This document shows positions 12,701-23,900 of a stretch of DNA of 64,000 nucleotides, in pieces. This stretch comes from Cladopsammia gracilis (taxonomy: Eukaryota > Cnidaria > Anthozoa > Scleractinia > Dendrophylliidae), in the NCBI GenBank assembly GCA_022457155.1, contig JAJGOT010000171.1:1424274-1488273 (forward strand), written 5' to 3'. Position 1 is the first letter of the stretch. The number at the start of each line of letters is the position of its first letter. Position numbers and translations under genes: made by a program. The notes under the pieces are model-generated. The model was not told where the DNA came from. It saw only the letters and a program-made list of their open reading frames with translations, and did not search any database.

Positions 12701-14450
12701 GGGAGATCGTGGCAATGCTTTTATTAAGATGACTGATGATCGCGGAGAACTTTGTCACCTACAGAGGGATTTAGTCGCTCCGCTTTGGCGACTTCAAAAA
12801 CCGTTTCCAGTGTAAGTCTTGTTATGTTGCCGTCCATATAACCCGGGATCGATGGCAATCGATATCAATTAATCGATTTTATTGGAAATCGATGGTCAAT
12901 CGAATTATCACAAAAACATACGTCATCGATTGATCATCGATTTCCAATATGAATCGATTAATTGGCATCGATTGATATCGATTGAATCGATCATCGATTT
13001 TATTGATTTAACAGGCCGGGGTGTTCAGGAAAACGCTTTCCATGTCATTTTAGTGTCTTTAAGGATTTCTCCTTTCCGAAAATCCTAGCTGATAACTTTT
13101 CGTACCCAAAACGATATTTTTTATCCCGCCGAAAACAAACGGCGTTAATTTTCCGACGTTACGAAAATTTGATGCGAAATTTTGTCTAAAAATTTTAAGG
13201 TGAATGATTTGTGTGTATTCCAGTAGGAAGTGACATGACGGAAGAGGCGATAGAGAATATCGTCAGAGCACAGTGGCAAAAGGTTGACGACTTGACCGAC
13301 AAGTACAAGAAAAAGTGTGAACAAGCCAAGGTATAAAGCTACTCCTTGACTGAGTGTATAGATAATACTTGGGTCTGTGGAGATATGAACTTTTTCTTCG
13401 AGTGTTCAACTCGATATCTCACGAGTGAGCGCTGTCCAAGGTTGTACGAACATTTACGATCATTTTCCGAAAAGTTCCGAAGTTTTAACAGGAAGATGCG
13501 AAGATGTTTCGATTAGAAAAACACCTGTTAGCTCGTTTGACATTTCACGTGGGCAAACACGGTAGCAAATGTGAAGATTTTTATATCTTCATTCTTCACA
13601 GTGAAGATATAATTGATATCTTCACATGTGTAGAGATATGATTTTTCCATCTGGGTGAAATCGTTGCATTTCACTTAAGTTATTAGGGTAAGTTGTGGAT
13701 TTTTTGGGAGGGTTGAGTTTTATTTTCCTTTGTTTCATAGTAATTATTTTGCCATTTAACTGTAATTAGCCATATTTGGTCTTGTTACCTTAGTATGGAG
13801 GAAATTAAAAAAATGCAACGTTTCCCAGAGTATATAGCAAACATGGTACGGACTATTCTTCAATGATTTGGTGGTTAAAGCTTCCCCTCTTACTCTTACA
13901 TCAACTATGAATGTCTGCCGAGGTAACAGCTAAAAAGCAAGTAGAATGAGCCCTCCATTGCTGAAATATGCCAGTGCAATCAAGCTATGCAAGTGTTACT
14001 TCCTATGCAATAAATCAACTAATACTCATTTCGAAAGAGAGCACCGAAAATGCTTGAGACTATGGTCGCTTGTCAAAGATAGTCGCTTACAAAAGGTCTT
14101 AGGTAGAGCGATTTGACTGAAAAATGAATTTTAGTATCGTAAGCAAAGTATAACTGGAGTGTTATTGGATAGGATACTACTTTATGCACGCGTGTACATA
14201 ACACGCACCATGGTTAGTGGGTATTGACACAGTCGTCTGTTATTTTCAGGCCAAGTATTCAGTCTTTATAGAAACAAAAGGAAAACCAGGAGAGGTGATT
14301 TGCAACCTGGTCAAAGAAAAGAATGCCGTTCTGGTCGTCATGGGATCAAGGGGACTTGGAACAATACGTCGCACCATATTAGGAAGTGTGAGCCAGTACT
14401 GTCTTGATCATGCGCACATACCAGTTACTGTCATACCACCGCCGAACTGA
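789..14450 (+). CDS. universal stress protein (UspA family), 4 exons
   Basis: Exons 789-861, 12105-12194, 13224-13330 and 14250-14450 join in phase to 156 residues, the usual length of a single-domain UspA protein. Exon 1 gives the family's first strand and helix (LVLIPVDESDHSERAFD), exon 2 the second strand (VGIVHVHE), exon 3 a helical stretch, and exon 4 the C-terminal nucleotide-binding signature: VMGSRGLGT, then G-S-V-S after nine residues, matching the G-2X-G-9X-G(S/T) ATP-binding pattern, and a final strand VTVIPPP. ATP binding is therefore likely. The fold is cytosolic and usually dimeric; in cnidarians the family is expanded and linked to stress responses, though the role of this copy is unknown. 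All junctions are GT/AG. Intron 1 is 11.2 kb and full of mobile elements. A second in-frame ATG sits at 795. The gene converges on the sorting nexin gene; their stop codons are 523 bp apart. Confidence 0.93.
3280..3662. mobile_element. MITE-like element, ATACCTGCCAAC ends
   Basis: The left end TATACCTGCCAAC (about 3279) pairs with CTTGGCAAGTATA at the right (about 3650-3662). A second copy with the same ends lies at 33234-33628. The interior here has many CCGAAG steps and repeated AGGCGTGAG. There is no coding capacity. The superfamily is not determinable by eye. Confidence 0.55.
3820..3893. repeat. GGGGAAT/GGGAAATTGAA short tandem repeat
   Basis: About six copies of GGGGAAT followed by GGGAAATTGAAA-type units. 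The same array appears in inverted orientation at 6757-6838, as expected if it was present in the arm before the arm was copied. Confidence 0.85.
4288..4426. mobile_element. GTTGTTCAAA palindromic MITE, copy 1
   Basis: This near-palindrome of about 140 bp starts CCCCAGTTGTTCAAAG, with GTGGATAGCGCTAT and TATCCAGTGGATAA repeated in inverse in the other half. It matches the copies at 17533-17679 and 23581-23729. It sits within the larger foldback complex. It is non-coding. Confidence 0.8.
4483..4752. repeat. long perfect-type hairpin
   Basis: Two arms of about 120 bp (from ATTCGATTTATA and AGTCGGCTGAGACGT through CGCTCGGCAC) are inverted copies separated by a short spacer around 4605-4625. Transcribed in either direction this would fold into one long stem. 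Confidence 0.85.
4936..5510 (+). mobile_element. 5'-truncated LINE 3' end
   Basis: An open frame runs to the stop at 5241 and has a LINE-type C-terminus: KLYLWDCRRGQVLPNI, then KYETERYISL and a basic end. A non-coding tail follows, ending in A-rich AAATAA repeats at about 5448-5510. The left border falls where the foldback arm breaks off (CCGCTGG at about 4935), and the arm resumes at GTTACTTTGCTG (5511), so the LINE is an insertion into the arm. The frame also reads through from the arm upstream, which is accidental. It encodes only a fragment with no complete domain. Confidence 0.7.
7055..7094. repeat. 10-bp tandem repeat TATGTAGGGT
   Basis: Four head-to-tail copies of GGGTATGTAG, identical by eye. 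Confidence 0.9.
7435..7622. mobile_element. MITE with AATAGGC..TTTGCACGAT ends
   Basis: The left end AATAGGCAATTTGCACGAT pairs with ATCGTGCAAATGGCCTATT on the right, and the arms continue through the GACGTCA region and ACTACC/GGTAGT. A second copy, split by another element, occurs at about 62740-63870. It is non-coding. Confidence 0.75.
7626..8321 (+). mobile_element. LINE 3' end with (TTGAAC)n tail
   Basis: The start of this stretch reads as a LINE C-terminal peptide (FTRTGTRTWNNIR, ending at a stop near 7808). A long non-coding 3' region follows, then four to five copies of TTGAAC ending at 8321. Repeat tails of this kind are typical of several LINE clades. The 3' end abuts the decayed repeat protein at 8325. 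Confidence 0.6.
8325..8997 (-). pseudogene. decayed repeat-associated protein
   Basis: Read on the minus strand, two frames carry pieces of one protein. One starts near 8997 (VCEHCDWRLSVSKEAVKAL), and the downstream piece contains RVDIVWDTYKEKSIK followed by TREKRGKGQRRKV and DTKI. That V-W-D-x-Y ... T-R-x-K-R-G-K-G motif is one I recognise from a protein repeated many times in invertebrate genomes, without a settled function. Frame changes between the pieces show it is broken. Its downstream part is cut off by the LINE tail at 8321. It is not a host gene. Confidence 0.5.
10990..11192. repeat. hairpin repeat
   Basis: Two arms of about 95 bp meet near 11095. ACAATGCGTTAGCCG and GGTTTGAATTGGGTA on the right are inverted in the left arm (CGGCTAACGCATTGT, TACCCAATTCAAACC). 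It is MITE-like and non-coding. Confidence 0.75.
12375..13020 (+). mobile_element. ATCGAT-rich DNA transposon, copy 1
   Basis: The ends are perfect 16-bp inverted repeats (CCCGGCCTGTTAAATC at 12375, GATTTAACAGGCCGGG ending 13020). They are flanked by GTGTTTA (12368-12374) and GTGTTCA (13021-13027), a 7-bp target duplication with one mismatch. Both subterminal blocks (about 12390-12500 and 12850-13010) are packed with ATCGAT, TCAATCGAT and GATATCGATT motifs in both orientations. Between them lies the small ORF at 12570. An internal CCCGGGATCGATGGCAATCG at 12844 resembles the terminus of the copy at 51064-52719, so this copy may be a composite. It sits in intron 2 of the stress protein gene. 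Confidence 0.8.
12570..12815 (+). CDS. small ORF of the ATCGAT-rich element, unrecognised
   Basis: From the ATG at 12570 (MSCQDSPHREREV) the frame runs 81 codons to a stop at 12813-12815. The C-terminal part (RGNAF.. D-D-R-G-E-L-C-H-L-Q .. P-L-W-R-L-Q-K) aligns with the minus-strand ORF at 51793-52062. Over the last 30 residues about 16 positions agree, including RGN, F, D-x-G-x-L-x-HLQ, L, P, W, L and K. The frame extends upstream of the ATG without a stop, so the start is uncertain. A strong donor-like sequence (AGT|GTAAGT) overlaps the end, so the ORF may be one exon of a longer protein. I do not recognise a domain; no DDE/D residues can be assigned. Conservation between two separate element copies is the reason to treat it as real coding sequence. 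Confidence 0.5.
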   Translation: MSCQDSPHREREVTLVISDVVLKGYQECSFTVAIGDNFSTSKKRGDRGNAFIKMTDDRGELCHLQRDLVAPLWRLQKPFPV

Positions 14451-14567
14451 ACACCAGCGGTTACTGGCAGATTGACACTACAATATGTTATCATAAAAGG
14501 TTTATAACGACAAGAGAACACGAACACTTACTGACAGCTTCAAAGAACTGTTATATATTATAGTTAT

Positions 14568-14573
14568 AATAAA
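14568..14573 (+). terminator. polyadenylation signal AATAAA
   Basis: The first AATAAA after the stress protein stop codon, 118 bp downstream of it. Use is inferred from position. Confidence 0.55.
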
Positions 14574-14737
14574 AGGTTCGTGTTTATAAGGCAAATTAGG
14601 TAACTGCAAAAACAGCACAAAGTACACTACTAAAATTGTTGTTTTGTTATATTTCAGATACCAATCTCTTGCAATGATGAATACAATTAAAGAAAATCAC
14701 ATTAGTTTCTCGTGTGGGTTCTTATTAATTTCTTTGT

Positions 14738-14743
14738 TTTATT
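14738..14743 (-). terminator. polyadenylation signal AATAAA (minus)
   Basis: AATAAA read on the minus strand, 231 bp past the sorting nexin stop codon. Together with the plus-strand signal at 14568 it leaves about 160 bp between two convergent 3' ends. Confidence 0.5.
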
Positions 14744-14973
14744 TGATGTCACACATATCCAGACGTCCATTAAGCGAGAGGATCATCGTTTGTTGCTGGA
14801 GCAGAACATGAATTATTGCAACTGAAATATGCTGACTGCTTGCTCTCCACTTTTTTTTTCAAAATGTGACGCGAACAATGAAGCAGCTGTTGGCGAGTTA
14901 TTCGCCCCATACGCTCTCGTGCGATTCTCAACTGTACCGCGAAGATCACTGGGAGAATGCGACTAAACTGCCG

Positions 14974-17900
14974 TCATGTCTTTGGTTTGGCATGAATTTT
15001 GAGGAAGATGTCGTTAAACTTGTTGTTAGGGAAGAGTAGTTCCAAAATTCCTTCCCACAAGACATACAGAAGGCGTTTGTTTAAACTGCAGTACTGAAAA
15101 GTGTCGAACACTCTGCAAAAAGAAAATGGTGCAATATTTTTAATTAGGAAGGCATCAATATGTCAAAAGTAAATCATAGAAAATTGCTACTTTCGAAAGT
15201 ACACCAGCAATATGAAACAATGAAGCACACTTACCGACAAACACCTGCCATGGTCACTTCTGAGCCAAGAAAGCGCTTTAATTCCTCTGAGGAAAGCACA
15301 TAATATAAAAACAACTATTACAAAAAGACTAAAAATATTAAACTACTGGGTAATGTACAGATGGTTTAAAGTGCCCATAACCTAATTTGTTTTATGTTTT
15401 TATCTAAAACTAGACATTACTACAAGAACGTCCGTGAAAAAATTTTGCGATTAAATTCAAATGCGATTTTTTTAGATTTTTTTAAAAACGTTCAAATTTG
15501 CCGCCATTTTGGCACACCATTCGCATTAGTCTCCTCTCGGTCCCTCTTGGTTAACAAAGGATCCGTGACGTAGATTAAGGAACAAGTGACTTCAAACAAA
15601 GGAACTTGTAACTTCAAACAAAGGAATTGTGACGTAGATTAAGGAACATGTGAGCCCGTTGGCCGTCTTAACAGCGGGACAGGTATACCGCAAAAAAATT
15701 GGATTTTGAAGATTTGAAATATTCATAAAAAATTCGCGTTTTGTGCAAAGCGCGAAATTGTTTCGCAGAGGTTCCTTGTGTAATGTTTATATTCAGACGA
15801 GAAAATAAAAAAATTAACGTTATGGGCACTTTAAGTAATGATCCGCATCAGGATAGCGTTGAACGGCAATGGAATGTCAAGCATGATGGAATGTCAAGTT
15901 TTTTCATTGTTACAACTAGTGATCTCATTGGCCTAGACTCAAAAACCGCTAAAAAGTTAAGGTTCAAGGTGCATTTTGTCTCATTTTTTTAAGGTTTCAA
16001 GTAATTTGAGATCCAATCGCACAACATAAATTTTTAAAAGATATTGTATTTGGAGAACTTCATCAAAGAAGCAAAATTATTAGCTATTGTCTTCTGCTAT
16101 TCTGATTGGTTAAGCACGAAAATTTCCTAAAATTTATTTGACGCAAATGGATTTTCTTTATTTTTATAATGAAATATAATTATTAACCATCAGCTCCTCC
16201 TCTATTCTTGAAATCAAAGATATTCTATGTGGGAAAGAGCCAATGCCGCAGAACAATGAAGTTTGCTATCGTTCTTTTGTGGAACATTACTTAAACTCAG
16301 TAGCTTGTGACGCTAACGCGTGGCCTTAAACATCTTGTTTCTTCGTGAACTTCATGAAAGCGACCTGTCAAGTAGCATCAAACAAATTTTTCCCACAATT
16401 ATGTCACTGAATACACGGATATACTACTTCACGGATATACTACTTCACCCCCTTCAAGGGCAGTAATTTATAATAAGAACCATTATACATGCAAAGTGCA
16501 TAACAGTGCAAAATAATTTTTAATCTCTGGGCTCAGAGAAAGGTATGCAGTCGCATTATTTAACTGGTATACTGCAACGGTATAACATGCGCATCAGTTA
16601 CCGCGTATACTGCAACGGTATGCAGTCGCATAATTTACCTGGTATACTGCAACGGTATGCAGTCGCACAATTTACCTGGTATACTGCAACGGTATGCAGT
16701 CGCATAATTTACCTGGTATACTGCCGAACATCTTTGTTTTAGCAGCCACTCGTGTTCTGACTTTTACGTCTTTCTTCCTTTCTGGAGAAGTTTCGGCTAA
16801 AACTCCACCAGGCCAGTATGAATCCCTAAAACACATAACAAATTCTCTTTACCCAATACTCTCTTAAAGGCCCATCTTCACCCAAAATGCTGTGCGTGCC
16901 GTGGTCACTTTCTGTGCTGAAACACGAAATTCACGCTTGAATGCGGGAAACCAATCAGATCACGCGTACGAACAATGGAGCATATCAAAACAAAAACAAA
17001 GACCGCATGGTCTTTTGGGCGAAGGTGGGCCTTTAACAAACTTTCATAAATAGAAAATTGATAACTACTCACCTAAATAATTTGACATATTCTGCTATTT
17101 GTTCTGATGACGTCGTGTCGTTTACGTAGTCCACTATTTTTCTATAAAAAGCACGAGATTTGAATTGTCAAGTGAGGAGGTAAAAATATAATGTTTACTG
17201 GACGTTCCGAAACTTCATGAAGGTAAGCCATAATAAATATTTACCGAACAGCGTAGATCTCAAGAAAAGTTTTAGCAACAGTGGAGCACAACTAAAGAAT
17301 GAACTACCACTGATGTAAAAATTCGCCCTACTTGCACTCCCGTAATTTTAACTTATTAAGTACGCCCTAATTTTAGCCCTCTTTTTAGAATTTATATCAA
17401 TGTGGTTTTTAGGTTAACTTTAGGTTACGGTACTTCAAAAGCAGCTGTGCTGAAATTTTATTACCCTGGATAAATGAAAGTTGCCCACCTACCAACCTCA
17501 CAAACCTTGATTTGCATGCCATGAGCAAAACAGGCCCCGGTTGTTCAAAAGGTGGATAGCGCTATCCACCGGATAAATCACTATCCAGTGGATAAGTATT
17601 AACAAAATACTTTGTGTTATCTGCTGGATCGTGATTTATCCGGTGGATAGCGCTATCCACCTTTTGAACAACCGGGGCCTGGTGTTTAACATTCCTGTGA
17701 GGATCACTAAACGCAATCACAGTATCCGCAAATAAATAACAACTGAACTCTCACCGATTAATTGTGTCCCCATAAGTGGTTTTGATAATTTGCCTCAATA
17801 AAACGACGATACGGCGCCTCAGCCACAGATTCCTGAAGAAGAACATTTGTGTTATTTATCACACAATGGTTACAAAAACAGTGCACAGGCTTTACAAAAA

Positions 17901-20900
17901 CCAAGAAAGTAAGTAATGTTTGAATATCACAGTCTTGCGTACCTGTGTTTAAGGTCAAATATTTCATCCATAAGCAACAACAAAATTCTGAGAGGAATAT
18001 TATCATCCTCCTGTAAAACACGCATAAAATGGCTGAGAATAGCAAGCTCAACAAAAGGATAAAGAAATGACAGCGAAAATGCTTTCAATTTTCAACCCAA
18101 AATGCGCTCGATTACCTCTGGGTGAATATCCGCGTATAAATGTCTGGCATCTTCCTTCAAATCACGCCTCTGCCCTGGCTGATGTCAAAATATGAAAATA
18201 AAACAAATAATACAGTACTCAATACATAGTTCAATGTGACATTTTATTTCACCTTAAGCGAATTTCATATGCGACCTCTTTCCGGTTGCCTGGTAATTAC
18301 ATTATTGTTTCAGCTGATTCTAGTGTTGGCGGTAAACGAACTTCAGGTTAACAAAAGCTTCAGGTTAACAAACTTCCGGTGATGCCGTCGATAGCATAGT
18401 GTCTACTTTACTGGAAACATCTGTACCTTAGTGAAGATCTTGTGTACCCCTCCTGATAAGCTATCCGGGACAGTCATGATCGCATGAGACACGTGACGAA
18501 TCGGAGCCACAAGAGTATCCACCTATCAGAGGCAAAGCATCACAGGCTAACCACACATAATTACGTACCACATGGTACCCATATTTCATAAGCTAAAGGT
18601 TATACGAAAATGTTGGGATGTAAAAAGAGCATCAGAAGTAATCATATATTAGGTTCTAAAAGAGAACGTACAACACAGAAGTAATGATACAGCTGAATAA
18701 AGCTGCAGAGAGGGTTACCATCTCACCTTTCTTGCAAACTGTCCCTTCTCACGAGCATATGCTCCAGGGATTAAAAAGTTGTTGACAATTTCAAACATTC
18801 CAGAATGTTGGCCAAGAAATTCTGTTGACAAAAGGGTCTGCGAAAAAACAAAAACAAACAAAACAGACACCTTGAATACGCGCCCCTCGCCATAACCTAC
18901 TTTTACCTCAATCAAAAATGAAAATACATGTACAACTTTTGTGAAACAACGGTTTTGTGAATTAATCTCACCTGTAGATACGAGTCTAAAGCTACTCGTC
19001 GTTTTTCAAGAAATTTCTTGTCCAAATTGTGAAATGTTCTCTTCCCAGGAAGAAGAAGGGATCCAACTGAACCAAACTGCAATAATTAAACAAAGGAGCG
19101 GTCAGTTACGATTACACACATGATGCTATTGTCGTACACGTGGCAATTAACCCTTTCAGTGTAGTTGTAACTTTTGAGTCTGTTGATGAAATCCTATGGT
19201 GTGACCATTCAAATGAAACCTCTTCAGCAGTACTTTTGCATGGTACCATTTGTTCTAACTTTTGAGTCTGTTGATGAAATCCTATGGTGTAACCATTCAA
19301 ATGAAACCTCTTCAGCAGTACTTTTGCATGGTACCATTTGTTCTAACTTTTGAGTCTGTTGATGAAATCCTATGGTGTGACCATTCAAATGAAACCTCTT
19401 CGGCAGTACTTTTGCATGGTACCATTTGTTCTAACTTTTGAGTCTGTTGATGAAATCCTATGGTGTGACCATTCAAATGAAACCTCTTTGGCAGTACTTT
19501 TGCATGGTACCATTTGTTCTAACTTTTGAGTCTGTTGATGAAATCCTATGGTGTGACCATTCAAATGAAACCCCTTCAGCAGTACTTTTGCATGGTACCA
19601 TTTGTTCTAACTTTTGAGTCTGTTGATGAAATCCTATGGTGTGACCATTCAAATGAAACCTCTTTGGCAGTACTTTTGCATGGTACCATTTGTTCTAACT
19701 TTTGAGTCTGTGGATGAAATCCTACGGTGTGACCATTAAAATGAAATCTCTTCAGCAGTACTTTCGCATGGTACTATTTGTTTTTCAGTATTTTACAAAT
19801 GAAATTGGGGATTTTTCTTAAATTTTAACCCTGGGCACTCTTCGGAGGTATAAGTGTTAATCGGTATATGCAGGACCATGGCCAGGAAATCTTGAACACA
19901 TTTTCCAGTTACCTTTTCCTTAAGATGCATGTGTAAATCATCAAAATCACTGTAGCGTCTGAAAACTGTCCAAGATTTTGTTCCTTCCGAGCTTGCGCGA
20001 TACACATTGATGGAGTACAAGGCATATGTCTTGCCACTGTCTTTACATGAACCTAACAGAACATAATCGAGATACAAGACGTGCAGGCATAAATCTCACT
20101 GATAATTACAATGGCATATGAGCATAAATGTTACTGACAGTCAGAATACTACCAAAAGAAAACCTAATGTTCATTTGTGCTATTAAAGAACGCTTCACTG
20201 ATGGCTGAACTCAAGACAACAACTCATAGTTAGTTATGCTTTGTGGTCGCTCGTACTCACTCCTTCCTCTCCCCATCTGATGTCCTTTGTTTGAGGGCTT
20301 GTTATTGACGTCATCTGACCGCTGATTATTGCAACCAATCAGAGTGGTTGTTAGATGATTTTTCTCCATCAGGAATTTCAAGAATGGGACGGAACTTACT
20401 CTGATTGGTAGAAATATTCAACAGTCAGATGGGGAGAGGAGGCAGTGAGTACGTATGAGAATGACGCAAAAAAAACAAAACAAAAAAAAAAAAAATACGA
20501 ACAACAGGCGCCAAGAACCTTCACAGAATACTTTCTTGTCTTACAAAAAGAATGGCGGCATTTTACATTTGTCATGGAATCAATACGGTCACAAGTTGCC
20601 TGGATCGTGCCTATTGCGTTTGTCTTTTGCTGATGATTTAAATCTGATCCGATTACATGGAAACCAGACTTTACTGCAGGATTAATACCTATTTCAGTGA
20701 TAGTGGCATTTAGCCTTATGTCATCATCGGGAGTCCATAACTTAACTCCTAGACCGGTATCCTGTATGAAATACAAACAAATGATTACAAGTAAACCACA
20801 ATAACGTTATTCTACTTTTCCAGAGCTTAAAATCTGAGTAAGGTTACAAAGTTGTATACTCAGGAGAAAAAATAGTGATGTAATGTTAGGAACAGTGACA

Positions 20901-23900
20901 GAAAGAAGAAAGAGAATAAGAAGAGAAATTATTACCTCTGGCTGAGAAAACTCACTGTCAATGCTAGCAACGTCATCTGAAATCCAAACAAAATACGTTA
21001 TCAAAATTATGAAGGAGCAACAGGTAATAAGTTTACGGCTGTGACTAGAATGGATAGTCCAAAATCCGGTTTGGACCAGCGGTTTCAGTGAAAACATTCA
21101 CAATCATAAGTTTACATATTAAAAAAGACAACGACACTTTTAAATTTAGAAAACATGTTTCGGATGTACAACATCCATCGTCAGTTGCAAAATGAGTGAA
21201 TATTAATTACAGATAATATATATGCTTATAAAGTGTAGAAAAACTATGAAAAATAATACTATGTAATTACAACGTAAAAAATGTTGTTATTATGTTATTA
21301 TGCTGTTACTTGGTTAATGCTGCGTGAGGCAACCTAAAAAGACAGATCAAAGAACGTTCGTATAACATTTGGTTCAATTTTCACATTATGATCAGCTTCT
21401 GTTACTTTGAATGAAAAGAAAACATTTTTCTATGCCAATATATGGTTGTTTTCTTGCTACTTAGCTTATATTTTACTATTCATAATATATATTGCATCCA
21501 CTTTTTTGTAACTTTTTAACATAGCTATAGGATTTTCTTCTTTTCAATTGATTTATATTGCATTTTTTGCAATACTTTTTATGGTTGAGAGTTTTTAACA
21601 CGAGCCTCTGGCTTGGGAGGTTAGGTAACTACTTCCTACGTTATCGACGGTAAATAATTTACTATCTGACTCGTCTCGCCAGTCGTCTTTCTTTAGGGAA
21701 ATGCGGGTGACAAGGGAGCGCCACCAACCCCCGCGTCTTACGATTCAAAACAATAGAGGCGACTGGGGCAAATCAAGGCTTTCATTGCTCTCTACAGACC
21801 ATAAGGCTAGTGAAAATGCTCTCAAGAAAAGACAGTGAGCAAAGTAAGTCCAGGTGGTAGGGGAGCGTATTCCCCAGCTGACTGCCTGTGAATCACATTC
21901 ATTTGGAGCATATCAATCGGTTACTTAAATTAACTTACCATCATCGGCATTCGAAGCAGTTTCAAGGTCTTCTGAAAAACAAATGTTCAAAGCCAAAGTC
22001 AAATGTGATACTATCGTTACTATGTTGGTTGTTCGTTCGCTTTATTTGACACCTATTTTGGTAATCACGTGACGTGTCCAGTGGCATCAATAACATGGTG
22101 TTTTGCTGCATTTTAATAAAGAGTACAATTCATGACTAAAAATCATTGTTTCTAGAAAGAAAATATTAAGCTTACTCCGCCTTGCTGGTAAATGTCAAGT
22201 TCATCTTTGAAATTTGAACTTGACGAAAATTTCTTAATGCTGAACACATTTTTATTAGACTTAAATTGTATTGACAAAATAAATAATAGCTCTGGGTTTC
22301 AGTGGACAGCTGTGGATGGTGAAATAAAATGGGTTACGTTTTACAAACACAGCAGAAAGGATCATTTTTAACTACGTTGTTGATCGTATGTCCCTGCACT
22401 AAAAAATCTTGAGTATGATGTTTGGAGATTATTTCCATAATATTGTAAAAAAAAACAAACAAGAACAATACCTGATTTTTCCAACGGTATCTCTAAATCC
22501 AGCAGACATCTAGAAGTTAAAGTGATTTATAACATTTGCTATCATTAAAATGGAAAGCCTGACGTAGACAGTGGACAGAGAAAATTTTAAAACCAAAGAA
22601 AATTTGAAGCACAACATGACAATAAAAAACCCACCTCATGTACGCTTGGCTCTTAAGAAAAGCTCCATAAAATGACTCTTCTCCAAGGATTTCATACACC
22701 TGCAACATCAATACGCCAATTTCGATATATTAACATTCCTATTTGGCTCCGAGGCTGAGGGGAATAAAACAAAAGAAATCATATCGAGGTTCAAGGATGA
22801 ATATTTTGTTTTGTTTTATTCCCCAAAGCCTCGGAGCCAAGTTTGAAACTAGCTTAATACCCATGCAAAAAAAAAAAAACAACATTATTGCACATTATAA
22901 TTGATTAAAACTTCTGCACTAAAACACACCTATCCTCAGAGTTTTGTTGGAACAGGCTTGATACCACGAGTTACCGGTATATAAGTTTTCTAATGCAATG
23001 TATTGGCCACGTTGTCTTCATCAGGGTCTTACAGATAACATTATAAAAGTTCAAGGTAAGATATCTTTAAAAACTGGATGCCTAAGTGTCTAATCGGAAT
23101 AATGAGATCCAAATCCACCAGTCACAAACAACCACAGAAATACATAGAGTGTTACACATCCAGTCCACTCCATCGCCTGATGAAGACCAGCAGTAATACA
23201 TAGAGTGTTACACATCCAGTCCACTTCATCGCCTCTTGATGAAGACCAGCAGTAATACATAGTGTTACACATCCAGTCCACTCCATCGCCTGATGAAGAT
23301 CAGCAGAAATACATAGTGTTACACATCCAGTCCACTCCATCGCCTGATTAAGACCAGCAGTAATACATAGAGTGTTACACATCCAGTCCACTCCATCGCC
23401 TGATGAAGACCAGCTGTAATACATAGAGTGTTACACATCCACTCCACTCCATCGCCTGATGAAGACCAGCAGTAATACATAGAGTGTTACACATCCAGTC
23501 CACTCCATCGCCTGATGAAGACCAGCAGTAATACATAGAGTGTTACACATCCAGTCCACTCCATCGCCTGATGAAGACCAGGGCCCAGTTGTTCAAAACG
23601 TGGATAGCGCTATCCACTAGATAAATCACTATCCGGTGGATAGCGCAATGGGTTTTGCTAACGTTTATCCACTGAATAGTGATTTATTATCGGTGGATAG
23701 CTTTATCCACTCTTTGAACAACTGGGCCCAGCAGTAAGTAGTGGAAACGTCGCGATCCACATCTAAAGTGACCACATTGTGAGACAAACGATAAAGAAAG
23801 CTATCAAATATTTATTATGTACACCGGAGAAGGAAAAGAAGTTTGTTTGACTTTCTGAATAGTAAGATGACTCTCACGGATTCGAGTACAGAAAGTGGAA

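Noticed and set aside
17758..18054. 98-codon minus-strand frame
   Set aside because: It overlaps sorting nexin exons 26 and 27 in the wrong frame; the spliced reading gives the conserved nexin-C sequence.
19168..19783. Regular 88-bp array considered as a CRISPR-like array
   Set aside because: Units are contiguous with no unique spacers, and the genome is animal.
23152..23424. Repetitive minus-strand frame (WTGCVTL units)
   Set aside because: Translation of the 56-bp minisatellite in an intron, not a gene.
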